Assembly: GCF_026239675.1 (NCBI RefSeq)
Contig: NZ_JAPIVQ010000002.1
Coordinates: 496,001 to 560,000, forward strand
Direction: 5' to 3'
DNA: 64,000 nt
Origin: Pedobacter sp. PLR
GTDB lineage: Bacteria > Bacteroidota > Bacteroidia > Sphingobacteriales > Sphingobacteriaceae
Numbering within the stretch: the first letter of the stretch is position 1; every line of letters starts with the position of its first letter. Made by a program: the position numbers and the translations under genes. Positions 17,626 through 26,482 of the stretch are shown here, one piece after another. The notes under the pieces are model-generated. The model did no database searches and was not told the origin of the DNA. It worked only from the letters and a program-made list of their open reading frames with translations.

Positions 17626-17816
17626 GCTAACTGATTGTTTTTTCTGTAAAGAAAGCAGTATTTGTCATTACTAACAAAATTTTTGTGACAATGATTAGTT
17701 TATGGTCTAAATCTTCGTTTATTCGGTATGAATTGTCGTTTATTTGACGTTTCAAAAGAAATAAAAATTGATTGTCAGAAAAAATGAAAACCTATTGTAA
17801 TAAATATGGTAATGAA

Positions 17817-17848
17817 TTTGACAATCCATTTCAATTAGCTTAGATTTG
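17817..17848 (+). promoter_or_regulatory. Promoter of sucD (TTTG-N20-TAGATTTG)
   Basis: Both Bacteroidota elements match exactly: TTTG at 17817-17820 and TAGATTTG at 17841-17848. Predicted transcription start is ~16 bases before the ATG at 17868. Confidence 0.75.
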
Positions 17849-17867
17849 CACAAAAAAAATTAGATAC

Positions 17868-18740
17868 ATGAGTGTTTTAGTAAATAAGGATTCAAAAGTT
17901 ATTGTTCAGGGTTTTACTGGAAATGAGGGTACTTATCATGCCTCTCAAATGATAGATTACGGAACTAACGTTGTTGGTGGTGTAACGCCAGGCAAAGGCG
18001 GCCAGACTCATTTGGAAAGGCCCGTATTTAATACGGTAAAGGATGCGGTTGATAAAGCCGGTGCCAATGTATCTATCATTTTTGTTCCGCCGGCTTTTGC
18101 TGCAGATGCCATTATGGAAGCTGCTGAAGCAGGTATTAAAGTGATCGTTTGTATTACTGAAGGTATCCCGACAAAGGATATGATTCAGGTAAAAGAATAT
18201 ATTTCTGACAGAGATTGCCGTTTAATCGGTCCAAACTGTCCAGGTATCATTACTGCTGATGAGGCTAAAATTGGTATCATGCCAGGCTTTATCTTCAAAA
18301 AAGGTACAGTAGGTGTGGTTTCAAAATCAGGTACTTTAACTTATGAAGCAGTTGATCAGGTAGTGAAAGCTGGTTTAGGTATTACTACCGCAATCGGTAT
18401 CGGTGGTGACCCAATCATCGGAACAACTACTAAAGAAGCGGTTGAATTGTTAATGAACGATCCGGAAACTGAAGGTATCATCATGATTGGTGAAATCGGT
18501 GGTGGTATGGAAGCTGAAGCTGCGCTTTGGATCAAAGAACATGGTACTAAACCTGTTGTTGGTTTCATCGCTGGTCAGACTGCGCCTCCGGGACGTAGAA
18601 TGGGTCATGCTGGTGCAATCGTTGGTGGTGAAGATGACACTGCTGCTGCAAAAATGAAAATTATGGCTGAATGTGGTATCCGTGTAGTAGAAAGTCCTGC
18701 TGAAATCGGTGAAGCAATGGCTGCTTTATTGAAGAAATAA
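17868..18740 (+). CDS. sucD: Succinate-CoA ligase (ADP/GDP-forming), alpha subunit
   Basis: 290 residues, normal length. N-terminal CoA-binding Rossmann domain with [13 protein letters not shown] and GGVTPGKGG, then the ligase domain with the phosphohistidine loop [14 protein letters not shown]. It makes succinyl-CoA to succinate with nucleotide phosphorylation in the TCA cycle together with SucC. sucC is not adjacent, a split arrangement that I believe is common in Bacteroidota. It has its own strong promoter and terminator, so it is monocistronic. Confidence 0.95.
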   Translation: MSVLVNKDSKVIVQGFTGNEGTYHASQMIDYGTNVVGGVTPGKGGQTHLERPVFNTVKDAVDKAGANVSIIFVPPAFAADAIMEAAEAGIKVIVCITEGIPTKDMIQVKEYISDRDCRLIGPNCPGIITADEAKIGIMPGFIFKKGTVGVVSKSGTLTYEAVDQVVKAGLGITTAIGIGGDPIIGTTTKEAVELLMNDPETEGIIMIGEIGGGMEAEAALWIKEHGTKPVVGFIAGQTAPPGRRMGHAGAIVGGEDDTAAAKMKIMAECGIRVVESPAEIGEAMAALLKK

Positions 18741-18761
18741 TAAGATCTTCTTGTATAAATC

Positions 18762-18798
18762 AAAAGCTCTGGTGAATTTTTCATCGGAGCTTTTTTTA
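18762..18798 (+). terminator. Intrinsic terminator of sucD
   Basis: Hairpin AAAAGCTCtGGTGAA / TTCATCgGAGCTTTT with G-U pairs, followed by a run of T, 22 bases after the stop codon. Confidence 0.75.
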
Positions 18799-18880
18799 TT
18801 TAACGATGACGGTATTATGGCATTAAAGAAAAACTTTAAGACGCTTTAGGCCGTATATTGTATAAAATTAGGAGCTATAT

Positions 18881-19360
18881 ATGAAAACCTTCCTCAATAA
18901 AACATTAATATTGGCCGGTTTGTTAGTCATTACTAGTCTGACCGCCTGTGCGCAAAGAGAGAAAAAAGAACAAGCCCAAAAAACAAGTAAGCATATGGAG
19001 TGGAACAAATTAACCAAAGAAGAAGAAGATGTGATCGTTCGTAAAGGAACGGAATATCCGGGAACCGGAAAACTGCTGAATAATAAAGAAAAAGGAACCT
19101 ACGTATGTAAGCGTTGTAATACCCCTTTATTCCTTTCTGAGAATAAATTTGAATCGGAATGTGGTTGGCCTAGCTTCGACGATGAGATCAAAGGCGCAGT
19201 AGAAAGAATTGCTGATGCAGACGGGATGCGTACCGAAATTGTATGCGCAAATTGTAAGGCTCATTTGGGTCACGTATTTATCGGTGAAGGCTTCACCAAC
19301 AAAAATACAAGGAACTGTGTGAACTCAATCTCTATGGCCTTTGTTCCTGCTGAGAAATAA
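18881..19360 (+). CDS. msrB: Lipoprotein methionine-R-sulfoxide reductase
   Basis: 159 residues. A lipoprotein signal with lipobox LTAC (Cys23) puts it in the envelope. The MsrB fold follows: zinc cysteines C76-x2-C79 (CKRC) and C122-x2-C125 (CANC), the HLGHVF core at 128-133 and the catalytic Cys146 in TRNCVNS. Cys94 in ECGWPSF is the likely resolving cysteine. It repairs methionine-R-sulfoxide in proteins. An exported version suggests protection of periplasmic or surface proteins from oxidants. It is followed by a hairpin and the RlpA-like gene. Confidence 0.92.
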   Translation: MKTFLNKTLILAGLLVITSLTACAQREKKEQAQKTSKHMEWNKLTKEEEDVIVRKGTEYPGTGKLLNNKEKGTYVCKRCNTPLFLSENKFESECGWPSFDDEIKGAVERIADADGMRTEIVCANCKAHLGHVFIGEGFTNKNTRNCVNSISMAFVPAEK

Positions 19361-19384
19361 TCGAACTTTTCGTGAAATTGCTAT

Positions 19385-19415
19385 AATGCCTGGTGATAAC
19401 TTACCGGGCATTTCT
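19385..19415 (+). terminator. Probable terminator of msrB
   Basis: Hairpin AATGCCtGGT / ACCgGGCATT (19385-19394 with 19403-19412), one mismatch, followed only by TCTTGTTT, so the U-tract is weak. Confidence 0.5.
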
Positions 19416-19469
19416 TGTTTATCCGGAAAGAGTTTGCTTATGTTTGTCTTTTCACCAACAATTGTAAAT

Positions 19470-19868
19470 ATGAAGTATTGCTTATTTTTATGTTTGATGT
19501 TGTCTTTCACAGGCATTTCTGCCGGGGTCGACAATACCAGCGAAACAATAAAAGGGGATACAACGGTACGCACAAAAACAGGTTATGCTACTTATTATGC
19601 CAGGAAATTTGAAGGACGCCGGACAACCAGCGGTACCCGATACCGGGCTCATAAAATGACAGCAGCCCATTTATCTTTACCCTTCGGCACAATGGTCACC
19701 GTTAAAAACCTAAGCAACGGTAAAACGGTAGATGTGAAAGTGAACGACAGAGGTCCACACAGTAAAAAATACATCATTGATCTTTCAGCCGGAGCAGCAA
19801 AAAAACTCGGCTTCTTTAGTAAAGGACATTCAAAAGTAGAAATCAGCTACCAGCTTCATTCAGAATAG
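19470..19868 (+). CDS. RlpA-like double-psi beta-barrel secreted protein
   Basis: 132 residues from the ATG at 19470; the frame is open further upstream to a TTG, but this ATG begins a good signal peptide (MKYCLFLCLMLSFTGISA). The mature protein matches RlpA/septal lytic-transglycosylase-like domains: GYATYYARKFEGRRTTSGTRY, LPFGTMVTVKNL and VNDRGPHSKKYIIDLS, with Asp93 and His67/His97 as likely active-site residues. RlpA homologues cleave naked glycan strands of peptidoglycan or bind them. There is no SPOR domain, so septal targeting is not assured. Confidence 0.85.
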   Translation: MKYCLFLCLMLSFTGISAGVDNTSETIKGDTTVRTKTGYATYYARKFEGRRTTSGTRYRAHKMTAAHLSLPFGTMVTVKNLSNGKTVDVKVNDRGPHSKKYIIDLSAGAAKKLGFFSKGHSKVEISYQLHSE

Positions 19869-20247
19869 TCAAACAGGAAATACTTCTTATTACTTCTCTT
19901 TTTGTCTATTTATCAACATCATTTACAAAGCATTGTAATCGATAAAACGAAATAAATACCAAAATTCAACGTAATTCGTATGTCAATTTCTTTTCAGCGT
20001 GTTGATAAATATGACCGCTTGTTAACAACTATTGTACAGGAATCAGAGCGCCAGACTTTATATTTGTTGTAGTAAAGTTCTTTAGTAAACCACATCAGGC
20101 TTTTTAGTTAAAACTTTAGTATTTAGTGATTTAGGATTGATGGTGAATTTTCTTTCGGCTCCAATTTTAAAACTAAGTACGGATAGCCTGGCTACTGGAT
20201 TCTAGAACGTTTTTAAATTATTCTATACATTTATCCTTATTAAAAAG
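19869..20247 (+). other. Long leader/intergenic region of the nrdBA operon with a candidate -7 box
   Basis: 379 bases without a gene. TATATTTG at 20059-20066 is an exact -7 element and would give a leader of ~180 bases for nrdB; the nearest -33-like ATTG (20031-20034) is 24 bases away, slightly too far. No NrdR box pair or adenosylcobalamin riboswitch core was recognised by eye. The long, AT-rich leader leaves room for regulation that I cannot identify. Confidence 0.4.
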
Positions 20248-21228
20248 ATGCTTATGCAAGAAGAAGAAGTATTATTAAGAGAAAACAAAGATCGTTTTGT
20301 TCTTTTGCCGATTAAATATCCTGAAATCTGGGAAATGTATAAAAAGAGTGAAGCCAGCTTCTGGACTGCGGAGGAAATTGATCTTTCCGATGATCAGAAA
20401 CACTGGGATAACCTGAATGATGGCGAAAGACATTTCATTTCTCATATTCTTGCCTTTTTCTCGGCAAGTGATGGTATCGTAAATGAAAACCTTGCGGTAA
20501 ACTTTATGAGCGAAGTGCAACTTCCGGAAGCACGTTGCTTTTATGGTTTCCAGATCATGATGGAAAACATTCACTCCGAAACGTATGCGCTGTTAATCGA
20601 TACTTATATTAAAGACCCTGAAGAAAAAGACAGGTTATTCCATGCCATTGATACCGTTCCTTGTGTGAAGAGAAAAGCAGAATGGGCGTTAAGATGGATC
20701 GAAAATGGTAGCTTTGCAGAACGTTTAGTGGCTTTTGCTGCGGTAGAAGGTATCTTCTTCAGCGGGAGTTTCTGCTCGATTTTCTGGTTGAAGAAACGTG
20801 GTCTGATGCCAGGATTGACTTTTAGTAATGAGCTGATCTCGAGAGATGAAGGTTCACACTGTGAATTCGCCTGTCTGTTGTATGGTATGTTGAAAAACAG
20901 ATTAAGCGAAGAGCAGGTTCATGGGATCATCCGTGATGCAGTAGAAATCGAGAAAGAATTCGTAACGGATGCTTTACCGGTAGCACTGATCGGTATGAAT
21001 GCCAAACTGATGTCACAATACATAGAATTTGTTGCAGATAGGTGGTTGCAGGAATTGGGTTATACCAAAATCTACAATGCCACTAACCCATTCGATTTTA
21101 TGGAAATGATCTCGCTACAAGGAAAAACCAACTTCTTTGAGAAAAGAGTAGGAGATTACCAGAAAAGCGGTGTCCTGACTTCAGCAGAAGATAAAGCGGC
21201 AGCTTTCTCTTTAGATGATGACTTTTAA
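20248..21228 (+). CDS. nrdB: Class Ia ribonucleoside-diphosphate reductase, beta subunit
   Basis: 326 residues. The di-iron and radical site is visible: E106-x2-H109 followed by Tyr113 ([10 protein letters not shown]), matching the E-x2-H-x3-Y arrangement of R2 proteins, and the second metal motif EGSHCEFA. R2 generates the tyrosyl radical needed by NrdA to reduce ribonucleotides. Two ATGs, 20248 and 20254, could both start it; no Shine-Dalgarno decides. The order nrdB then nrdA is the reverse of E. coli. Confidence 0.95.
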   Translation: MLMQEEEVLLRENKDRFVLLPIKYPEIWEMYKKSEASFWTAEEIDLSDDQKHWDNLNDGERHFISHILAFFSASDGIVNENLAVNFMSEVQLPEARCFYGFQIMMENIHSETYALLIDTYIKDPEEKDRLFHAIDTVPCVKRKAEWALRWIENGSFAERLVAFAAVEGIFFSGSFCSIFWLKKRGLMPGLTFSNELISRDEGSHCEFACLLYGMLKNRLSEEQVHGIIRDAVEIEKEFVTDALPVALIGMNAKLMSQYIEFVADRWLQELGYTKIYNATNPFDFMEMISLQGKTNFFEKRVGDYQKSGVLTSAEDKAAAFSLDDDF

Positions 21229-21336
21229 CTAATCCTGCTTTTCACAGGATAGTAAAAAAATAAATAATAGAAATTTGGTGTTTTTGCCAGGAGTTTTACC
21301 GCCTCCCCATCAGCACCTTTAAAAAGCTGAAAAAAT

Positions 21337-23715
21337 ATGTTTGTAATAAAAAGAGATGGCCGTAAAGAAGCGGTTAGGTTTGATAAGATAACGGCTCGGA
21401 TTGAGAAGTTATGTTATGGTTTTAATGTCGAACTGGTAGATCCGATTGATGTTGCCAAAAAGGTAATTGAAGGTTTATATGATGGTGTTACTACCTCTGA
21501 ACTGGATAATCTTGCAGCAGAAACCGCCGCCTCTTTAACTACAAAACATCCTGATTACGCTTTGCTGGCTTCCCGTATCGCAGTATCTAACCTACATAAA
21601 AACACTTTGAAGTCGTTCTCAAAAACGATGGAAAGCCTGTATTTATATATAGATGCCAAGACCGGAAAATCAGCTTCACTAATCGCAGATGATGTCTGGG
21701 ACGTGATTAAAGAAAATGCAGATATCCTGGATAGTACCATTATATACGACAGAGATTTTGGTTTCGATTATTTCGGTTTTAAAACACTGGAAAAATCATA
21801 CCTGTTGAAAGTCGAAGGTCAGATTGTAGAACGTCCTCAGCATTTGTTCATGAGAGTTTCTGTAGGTATTCACAAAGGTGATATCGACAGTGTAATCAAA
21901 ACATACAACCTGATGAGTGAGCGTTGGTTTACACATGCGACTCCAACCTTGTTTAATGCCGCTACACCAAAACCTCAGATGTCTTCTTGTTTCTTATTAA
22001 CGATGCAGGATGATAGTATTGAAGGAATTTATGATACGTTGAAACAAACGGCTAAAATTTCTCAAAGTGCAGGTGGTATCGGACTAAGCATTCACAATAT
22101 CCGTGCTACAGGTTCTTATATCGGTGGTACAAATGGTACGAGTAATGGTATCGTTCCAATGCTAAAAGTATTCAATGATACGGCACGTTATGTAGATCAG
22201 GGTGGAGGTAAACGTAAAGGAGCCTTTGCGATTTACTTAGAACCATGGCATGCAGATGTATTCAGTTTCCTTGACCTGCGTAAAAACCATGGTAAAGAAG
22301 AAATGCGTGCGCGTGATTTGTTCTATGCCCTGTGGGTTTGTGATTTATTCATGAGACGTGTGGAAGAGAATGGCGATTGGAGCCTGTTCTGTCCACATGA
22401 AGCACCAGGTTTAGCAGATTGCTTTGGTGAAGAATTTGACGCGCTTTATGAGCGTTATGAAAGAGAAGGAAAAGCCCGTAAAACGATTAAAGCTCAGGAA
22501 TTATGGTTCGCCATCCTGGATTCACAAATCGAAACCGGTACCCCTTATTTGTTGTACAAAGATGCTGCAAACAGCAAATCTAACCAACAAAATCTGGGTA
22601 CGATTAAGAGCTCTAACCTTTGTACAGAGATCATCGAGTATACTTCTAAAGATGAGGTTGCAGTATGTAACTTAGCTTCATTGGCATTACCTAGATACGT
22701 GATTAACGGTGAGTTTGACCACCAGAAATTATATGATGTTACTTATCAGGCGACTTTAAACCTGAACAAGATCATCGATTATAACTATTACCCTGTAATT
22801 GAGGCTCAGAACTCTAATATGCGTCACAGACCAATCGGACTGGGTGTACAGGGATTAGCAGATGCCTTTATCTTAATGCGTTTGCCTTTCGAAAGTGAAG
22901 GTGCACGTCAGTTGAATAAAGAGATCTTCGAAACGATTTACTTTGCGGCAATGACTGCTTCGCATGATCTTGCAGTTGTTAACGGCCCTTACCAGACTTT
23001 CAAAGGTTCTCCTTTGTCGAAAGGTAAGTTCCAGTTCGACCTGTGGAATGTGAAACCAGACAGTAACCGTTGGGATTGGGAAACATTGCGTACCAATGTA
23101 GTTAAAAACGGGGTTTATAACTCGCTTTTAGTAGCGCCAATGCCTACTGCTTCTACTTCTCAGATCTTGGGGAATAATGAGTGCTTTGAGCCTTATACTT
23201 CTAATATCTATACCAGAAGGGTATTAAGTGGTGAATTCGTTGTCGTAAACAAACACTTACTGAAAGATCTTGTTGCTTTAGGTCTATGGACTCCGGCAAT
23301 GAAAGACAGAATTATTCTTGCAAACGGTTCGATTCAGGAAATCGCTGAGATTCCGGATTATATCAAAGAATTGTACAAAACAGTTTGGGAGATCAAAATG
23401 CGTAGCATTATTGATATGGCTGCCGACAGAGGTGTTTACATCTGCCAGTCTCAATCGCTAAACTTGTTTATCAATGCACCAAATACTTCGAAACTTACTT
23501 CAATGCACTTCTATGCATGGAAAAAGGGATTGAAAACCGGTATGTACTACTTACGTACTCAAGCTGCTTCTCAAGCGGTTAAATTTACAGTAGAGAATCA
23601 GGCTGGTAAAAACATGGAGCCGGTAATTCCTGAGCATATCGATCAGGTAGTAGAAGAAATTACTGATGGTCCGGTTTGTTCAATGGAAGAAGGTTGTATT
23701 AGTTGCTCTGGTTAA
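21337..23715 (+). CDS. nrdA: Class Ia ribonucleoside-diphosphate reductase, alpha subunit
   Basis: 792 residues. An N-terminal ATP-cone ([26 protein letters not shown], ~1-90) gives allosteric activity control. The barrel has MSSCFLL and NLCTEI cysteines of the active site, and the C-terminal redox pair C-x2-C is in the final residues (GCISCSG). It reduces NDPs to dNDPs in the cytoplasm. It lies 108 bases after nrdB and ends with a terminator just before the DnaA-box array. Confidence 0.96.
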   Translation: MFVIKRDGRKEAVRFDKITARIEKLCYGFNVELVDPIDVAKKVIEGLYDGVTTSELDNLAAETAASLTTKHPDYALLASRIAVSNLHKNTLKSFSKTMESLYLYIDAKTGKSASLIADDVWDVIKENADILDSTIIYDRDFGFDYFGFKTLEKSYLLKVEGQIVERPQHLFMRVSVGIHKGDIDSVIKTYNLMSERWFTHATPTLFNAATPKPQMSSCFLLTMQDDSIEGIYDTLKQTAKISQSAGGIGLSIHNIRATGSYIGGTNGTSNGIVPMLKVFNDTARYVDQGGGKRKGAFAIYLEPWHADVFSFLDLRKNHGKEEMRARDLFYALWVCDLFMRRVEENGDWSLFCPHEAPGLADCFGEEFDALYERYEREGKARKTIKAQELWFAILDSQIETGTPYLLYKDAANSKSNQQNLGTIKSSNLCTEIIEYTSKDEVAVCNLASLALPRYVINGEFDHQKLYDVTYQATLNLNKIIDYNYYPVIEAQNSNMRHRPIGLGVQGLADAFILMRLPFESEGARQLNKEIFETIYFAAMTASHDLAVVNGPYQTFKGSPLSKGKFQFDLWNVKPDSNRWDWETLRTNVVKNGVYNSLLVAPMPTASTSQILGNNECFEPYTSNIYTRRVLSGEFVVVNKHLLKDLVALGLWTPAMKDRIILANGSIQEIAEIPDYIKELYKTVWEIKMRSIIDMAADRGVYICQSQSLNLFINAPNTSKLTSMHFYAWKKGLKTGMYYLRTQAASQAVKFTVENQAGKNMEPVIPEHIDQVVEEITDGPVCSMEEGCISCSG

Positions 23716-23737
23716 TTCCAATCTAAACGCATAAACC

Positions 23738-23772
23738 ATAAGGGGTAAGGTTCATTCCTGCCCCTTTTTTTA
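23738..23772 (+). terminator. Intrinsic terminator of nrdA
   Basis: Hairpin AGGGGtaAGG / CCTgCCCCT followed by T7, 22 bases after the nrdA stop. Confidence 0.8.
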
Positions 23773-23789
23773 TGTCCTGCTCAGGTAGG

Positions 23790-24157
23790 TTATCCACATT
23801 TTAATTTGCAGTTCTACACAGCTTGTCCACAGGTTGGGCCATTGTTTTACACAATTGAACAGCCATTATCCACTATTCTCCACGTTTTCTGGTCAATTTC
23901 CAACAGGTTCCTAACGTGTTACCCACAGCTTACCAACAGGTTTTACACAGGGTTATCCACATAAAACAAAGCAGGGATCGGTCGCTACGCTTTCAGTTAT
24001 CCACGCGTTTCCCACAGCTTTGGCCGACTTATCCACGAAGATAAAAAGTTGCCCACAGGTTTCCAACAGCAGTGGTGTAGCTTACAAACAGCTTCTCCAC
24101 CGCTTGCTAACAGGTTACTAACGCGTTTCCCACAGGTTATTCACAGGGTTATCCACA
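23790..24157 (+). repeat. Helically phased array of DnaA-box-like 9-mers, 11-bp period (candidate oriC or DnaA-binding locus)
   Basis: About 33 consecutive 11-bp registers run between nrdA and the next gene, all in one orientation. Exact DnaA boxes TTATCCACA occur at 23790, 23953 and 24149, and TTATTCACA at 24137. One-mismatch boxes are at 23823 (TTGTCCACA), 23866 (TTATCCACT), 23919 (TTACCCACA), 23997 and 24029 (both TTATCCACG). Weaker copies fill most remaining registers, giving the consensus TT-W-Y-C-M-ACA-G-S. Starts at 24082, 24093, 24104, 24115, 24126, 24137 and 24149 are spaced 11,11,11,11,11,12; those at 23897, 23908, 23919, 23930, 23941 and 23953 are spaced 11,11,11,11,12. The gap from 23953 to 23997 is exactly four units. 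Two sub-blocks end alike in CACAGGG-TTATCCACAT. An AT-rich stretch follows (24170-24205). In E. coli oriC, same-orientation low-affinity sites spaced by 2 bp guide ATP-DnaA oligomers, so this geometry is suggestive; origin function is inference. Confidence 0.8.
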
Positions 24158-24226
24158 TGCTTTAGGCCTCTAAATAAGTCATTTGTCATATTTATTAACG
24201 TTTACACACCTTAATCTACGATCTCG

Positions 24227-24234
24227 TATCTTTG
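24227..24234 (+). promoter_or_regulatory. -7 box TATCTTTG of the CWC-type gene
   Basis: Exact TAnnTTTG match ending seven bases before the ATG at 24242, so the transcript would start about four bases before it. A TTTA at 24201-24204 is a weak -33 candidate with 22-base spacing. The DnaA-like array ends 70 bases upstream. Confidence 0.5.
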
Positions 24235-24241
24235 TGAAATA

Positions 24242-24445
24242 ATGGCCAAACACGAAATAATTCCATGCGAGCGTTGCGGTACACCTATAGAGTGTAAGGC
24301 CAACTCCTACACAAAATGTCAGTGTAGCGTGGTACAATTGAACCTGAATGAAGTGCAATACATCAGCGAACAGTATGAAAGCTGTCTTTGCGCCAAATGT
24401 TTATTCGAACTTCAACAGGAATATAAGGAGATCGTATCTGCTTAA
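24242..24445 (+). CDS. Small cysteine-rich CWC-type protein
   Basis: 67 residues with eight cysteines: CERCG at 9-12, a CKANSYTKCQC segment in the middle and CLCAKC near 49-54. The spacing fits the cysteine-rich CWC family (named for a conserved Cys-Trp-Cys; here the Trp position is Gln, CQC). It probably binds zinc. Function is unknown. Promoter and possible leaderless start lie immediately upstream, next to the DnaA-box array, and another one-mismatch DnaA box (TTGTCCACA) lies just after it at 24451. Confidence 0.7.
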   Translation: MAKHEIIPCERCGTPIECKANSYTKCQCSVVQLNLNEVQYISEQYESCLCAKCLFELQQEYKEIVSA

Positions 24446-24499
24446 TTGAATTGTCCACACATCTTTCAAATAACAATTAGAGCAGAAATTATTTTCTGT

Positions 24500-24507
24500 T
24501 AACTTTG
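24500..24507 (+). promoter_or_regulatory. -7 box TAACTTTG of the aguBA operon
   Basis: Exact TAnnTTTG match 20-27 bases before the aguB ATG. The -33 is weak (TTAG at 24477-24480 with 19-base spacing). Confidence 0.55.
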
Positions 24508-24526
24508 TATCACAAAATTTCATAGA

Positions 24527-25402
24527 ATGGCTAAAGTACAGGTTGGATTGGTGCAGATGAGTTGTACCGGTAATAAACAAGAGAATCTAGATAAGGCGAT
24601 CGTTAAGATCAGAGAAATCGCCGCTATGGGCGCACAGGTCGTGTGTCTACAGGAATTATTTACTTCATTGTATTTCTGCGATGAAGAGAATTATGAGAAC
24701 TTTAAACTTGCTGAAACTATTCCCGGCCCATCAACAGATGTGCTGTCGAAAGTAGCAGCAGAGTTAAATGTAGTGATCATAGCTTCTTTATTTGAGAAAA
24801 GAGCAGCAGGCCTTTACCATAATACCACTGCCGTATTAGACGCAGATGGTGCCTACCTGGGTAAATATCGCAAAATGCACATTCCGGATGATCCTGGATT
24901 TTATGAGAAGTTCTATTTCACCCCTGGTGATTTAGGTTATAAAGTATTCAACACTAAATTCGCAAAAATCGGGGTATTGATCTGCTGGGATCAGTGGTAT
25001 CCGGAAGCTGCCCGCTTAACTGCGTTAATGGGCGCAGACTTTTTGGTATATCCTACCGCTATCGGATGGGCAACCACTCAGGATGAGGCGACCAATGTAG
25101 AACAATATAATGCATGGCAAACGATTCAACGCTCCCATGCAATCGCAAACGGTATTCCCGTAGTGAGCATCAACCGCGTTGGAGAAGAAGCCGGCGTTGC
25201 ATTCTGGGGTGGATCATTCGTATCCAATCCTTTCGGAACGCTGTTGTATCAGGCAGACCATAGTAAGGAAGAGTTGAAAGTTGTTGAACTTGACTTGTCA
25301 AAATCTGACAACTACAGAACGCACTGGCCGTTTTTACGCGACAGACGTATCGATAGTTATTCACAAATCACCAAAAGATATATAGATGACGAATCTATTT
25401 AA
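24527..25402 (+). CDS. aguB: N-carbamoylputrescine amidase
   Basis: 291 residues of the nitrilase superfamily. The catalytic triad is clear: Glu43 (LQELF), Lys116 (YRKMHIPDD) and Cys153 (LICWDQWYPEA). The sequence around the lysine and cysteine is typical of AguB, which hydrolyses N-carbamoylputrescine to putrescine, CO2 and ammonia. Assignment is strengthened by the next gene, agmatine deiminase, whose start overlaps by 17 bases. Together they form the agmatine route to putrescine. Confidence 0.93.
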   Translation: MAKVQVGLVQMSCTGNKQENLDKAIVKIREIAAMGAQVVCLQELFTSLYFCDEENYENFKLAETIPGPSTDVLSKVAAELNVVIIASLFEKRAAGLYHNTTAVLDADGAYLGKYRKMHIPDDPGFYEKFYFTPGDLGYKVFNTKFAKIGVLICWDQWYPEAARLTALMGADFLVYPTAIGWATTQDEATNVEQYNAWQTIQRSHAIANGIPVVSINRVGEEAGVAFWGGSFVSNPFGTLLYQADHSKEELKVVELDLSKSDNYRTHWPFLRDRRIDSYSQITKRYIDDESI

Positions 25403-26438
25403 TAATAGTCCCAAAAAAGCAGGATACAGTTTCCCTGCCGAATGGGCAAAACACGAAGCAACATGGTTGAGCTGGCCACATAAGGAAGAATCATGGCCGG
25501 GTAAACTGGAAACCATTTACGGTCCTTATTGCGAATTCATCAAAATTGTAGCCACAGGCGAAAAGGTAAGAATCAACATCAATGATGAAGAAACTAAAGC
25601 TTTTGCCATCGCAGAACTTGAAAAAGTAGGCGCTGATTTAAGTCAGGTGGAGTTTTTTAGGAACCCGACCAATGATGCCTGGTGCAGAGATCATGGTCCG
25701 GCGTTTTTATTGAATGCTGCAAAAGATAAAAAAGTGATCGTGGATTGGGGCTATAATGCCTGGGGAGGTAAATACCCGCCATTCGATCTGGATGATGTGG
25801 TTCCAACTAAAATTGCGCAACATTATGACTTGCCACTTTACCTTCCTGAAATTGTTATGGAAGGTGGTTCGGTAGAATTTAATGGTGCCGGTACGATTTT
25901 AACCACTACAGCCTGCTTATTAAATGAGAACAGAAACCCTCATTTGACAAAGGAACAGATAGAAGAATATTTAATGGAGTTCTACGGTGCTGAGCAGATC
26001 CTTTGGTTAGGTGACGGCATTGTTGGTGATGATACCGATGGTCATATCGACGATATTACCCGTTTTGTAAATGAAGATACCGTACTTACGGCGGTAGAAA
26101 GCAATCCGCTGGATGAAAACTACATTCTTTTACAGGAAAACCTGGAAGCGCTGAAAGCGATGCGTTTATTGGATGGCAGACCGTTAAACATCGTGAAATT
26201 GCCGATGCCTTCGCCTGTAATTCATGAAGACACTCGTTTACCAGCTTCTTATGCCAACTTTTACATTGCCAATGCAGCAGTAATCGTTCCTACTTTCAGA
26301 GATGTGAATGATGAGAAGGCTTTGAAAATTATTCAGGATGTTTTCCCGGATAGAAAGGTAGTAGGCATCGATTCAACAGATATCATCTGGGGATTAGGTA
26401 GCTTCCATTGCCTGAGTCAGCAGGAACCAGCAGTTTAA
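25386..26438 (+). CDS. aguA: Agmatine deiminase
   Basis: 350 residues of the guanidino-modifying peptidylarginine/agmatine deiminase family. Signatures: WLSWPHKEESW, RDHGPAF, the Asp/His pair in GDDTDGHIDDITRF and the nucleophile Cys342 in GSFHCLSQQ near the C-terminus. It converts agmatine to N-carbamoylputrescine and ammonia, feeding AguB. It overlaps the end of aguB by 17 bases, pointing to translational coupling. Confidence 0.94.
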   Translation: MTNLFNNSPKKAGYSFPAEWAKHEATWLSWPHKEESWPGKLETIYGPYCEFIKIVATGEKVRININDEETKAFAIAELEKVGADLSQVEFFRNPTNDAWCRDHGPAFLLNAAKDKKVIVDWGYNAWGGKYPPFDLDDVVPTKIAQHYDLPLYLPEIVMEGGSVEFNGAGTILTTTACLLNENRNPHLTKEQIEEYLMEFYGAEQILWLGDGIVGDDTDGHIDDITRFVNEDTVLTAVESNPLDENYILLQENLEALKAMRLLDGRPLNIVKLPMPSPVIHEDTRLPASYANFYIANAAVIVPTFRDVNDEKALKIIQDVFPDRKVVGIDSTDIIWGLGSFHCLSQQEPAV

Positions 26439-26482
26439 AGGCTGATTTATTAAGAACAAAATATTAACCAAACATATTTATA

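Noticed and set aside
19341..19469. N-terminal extension of the RlpA-like protein
   Set aside because: Begins with TTG, overlaps msrB and precedes a good signal peptide that starts at 19470.
19869..20247. Adenosylcobalamin riboswitch before nrdB
   Set aside because: Searched by eye for a B12-box-like segment; the AGCCTGGCTACTGG stretch does not match and the surrounding core is absent.
23790..24157. CRISPR array or iteron plasmid origin
   Set aside because: Units are contiguous 11-mers with no spacers, so not CRISPR; no Rep gene or plasmid functions are nearby, only housekeeping genes.
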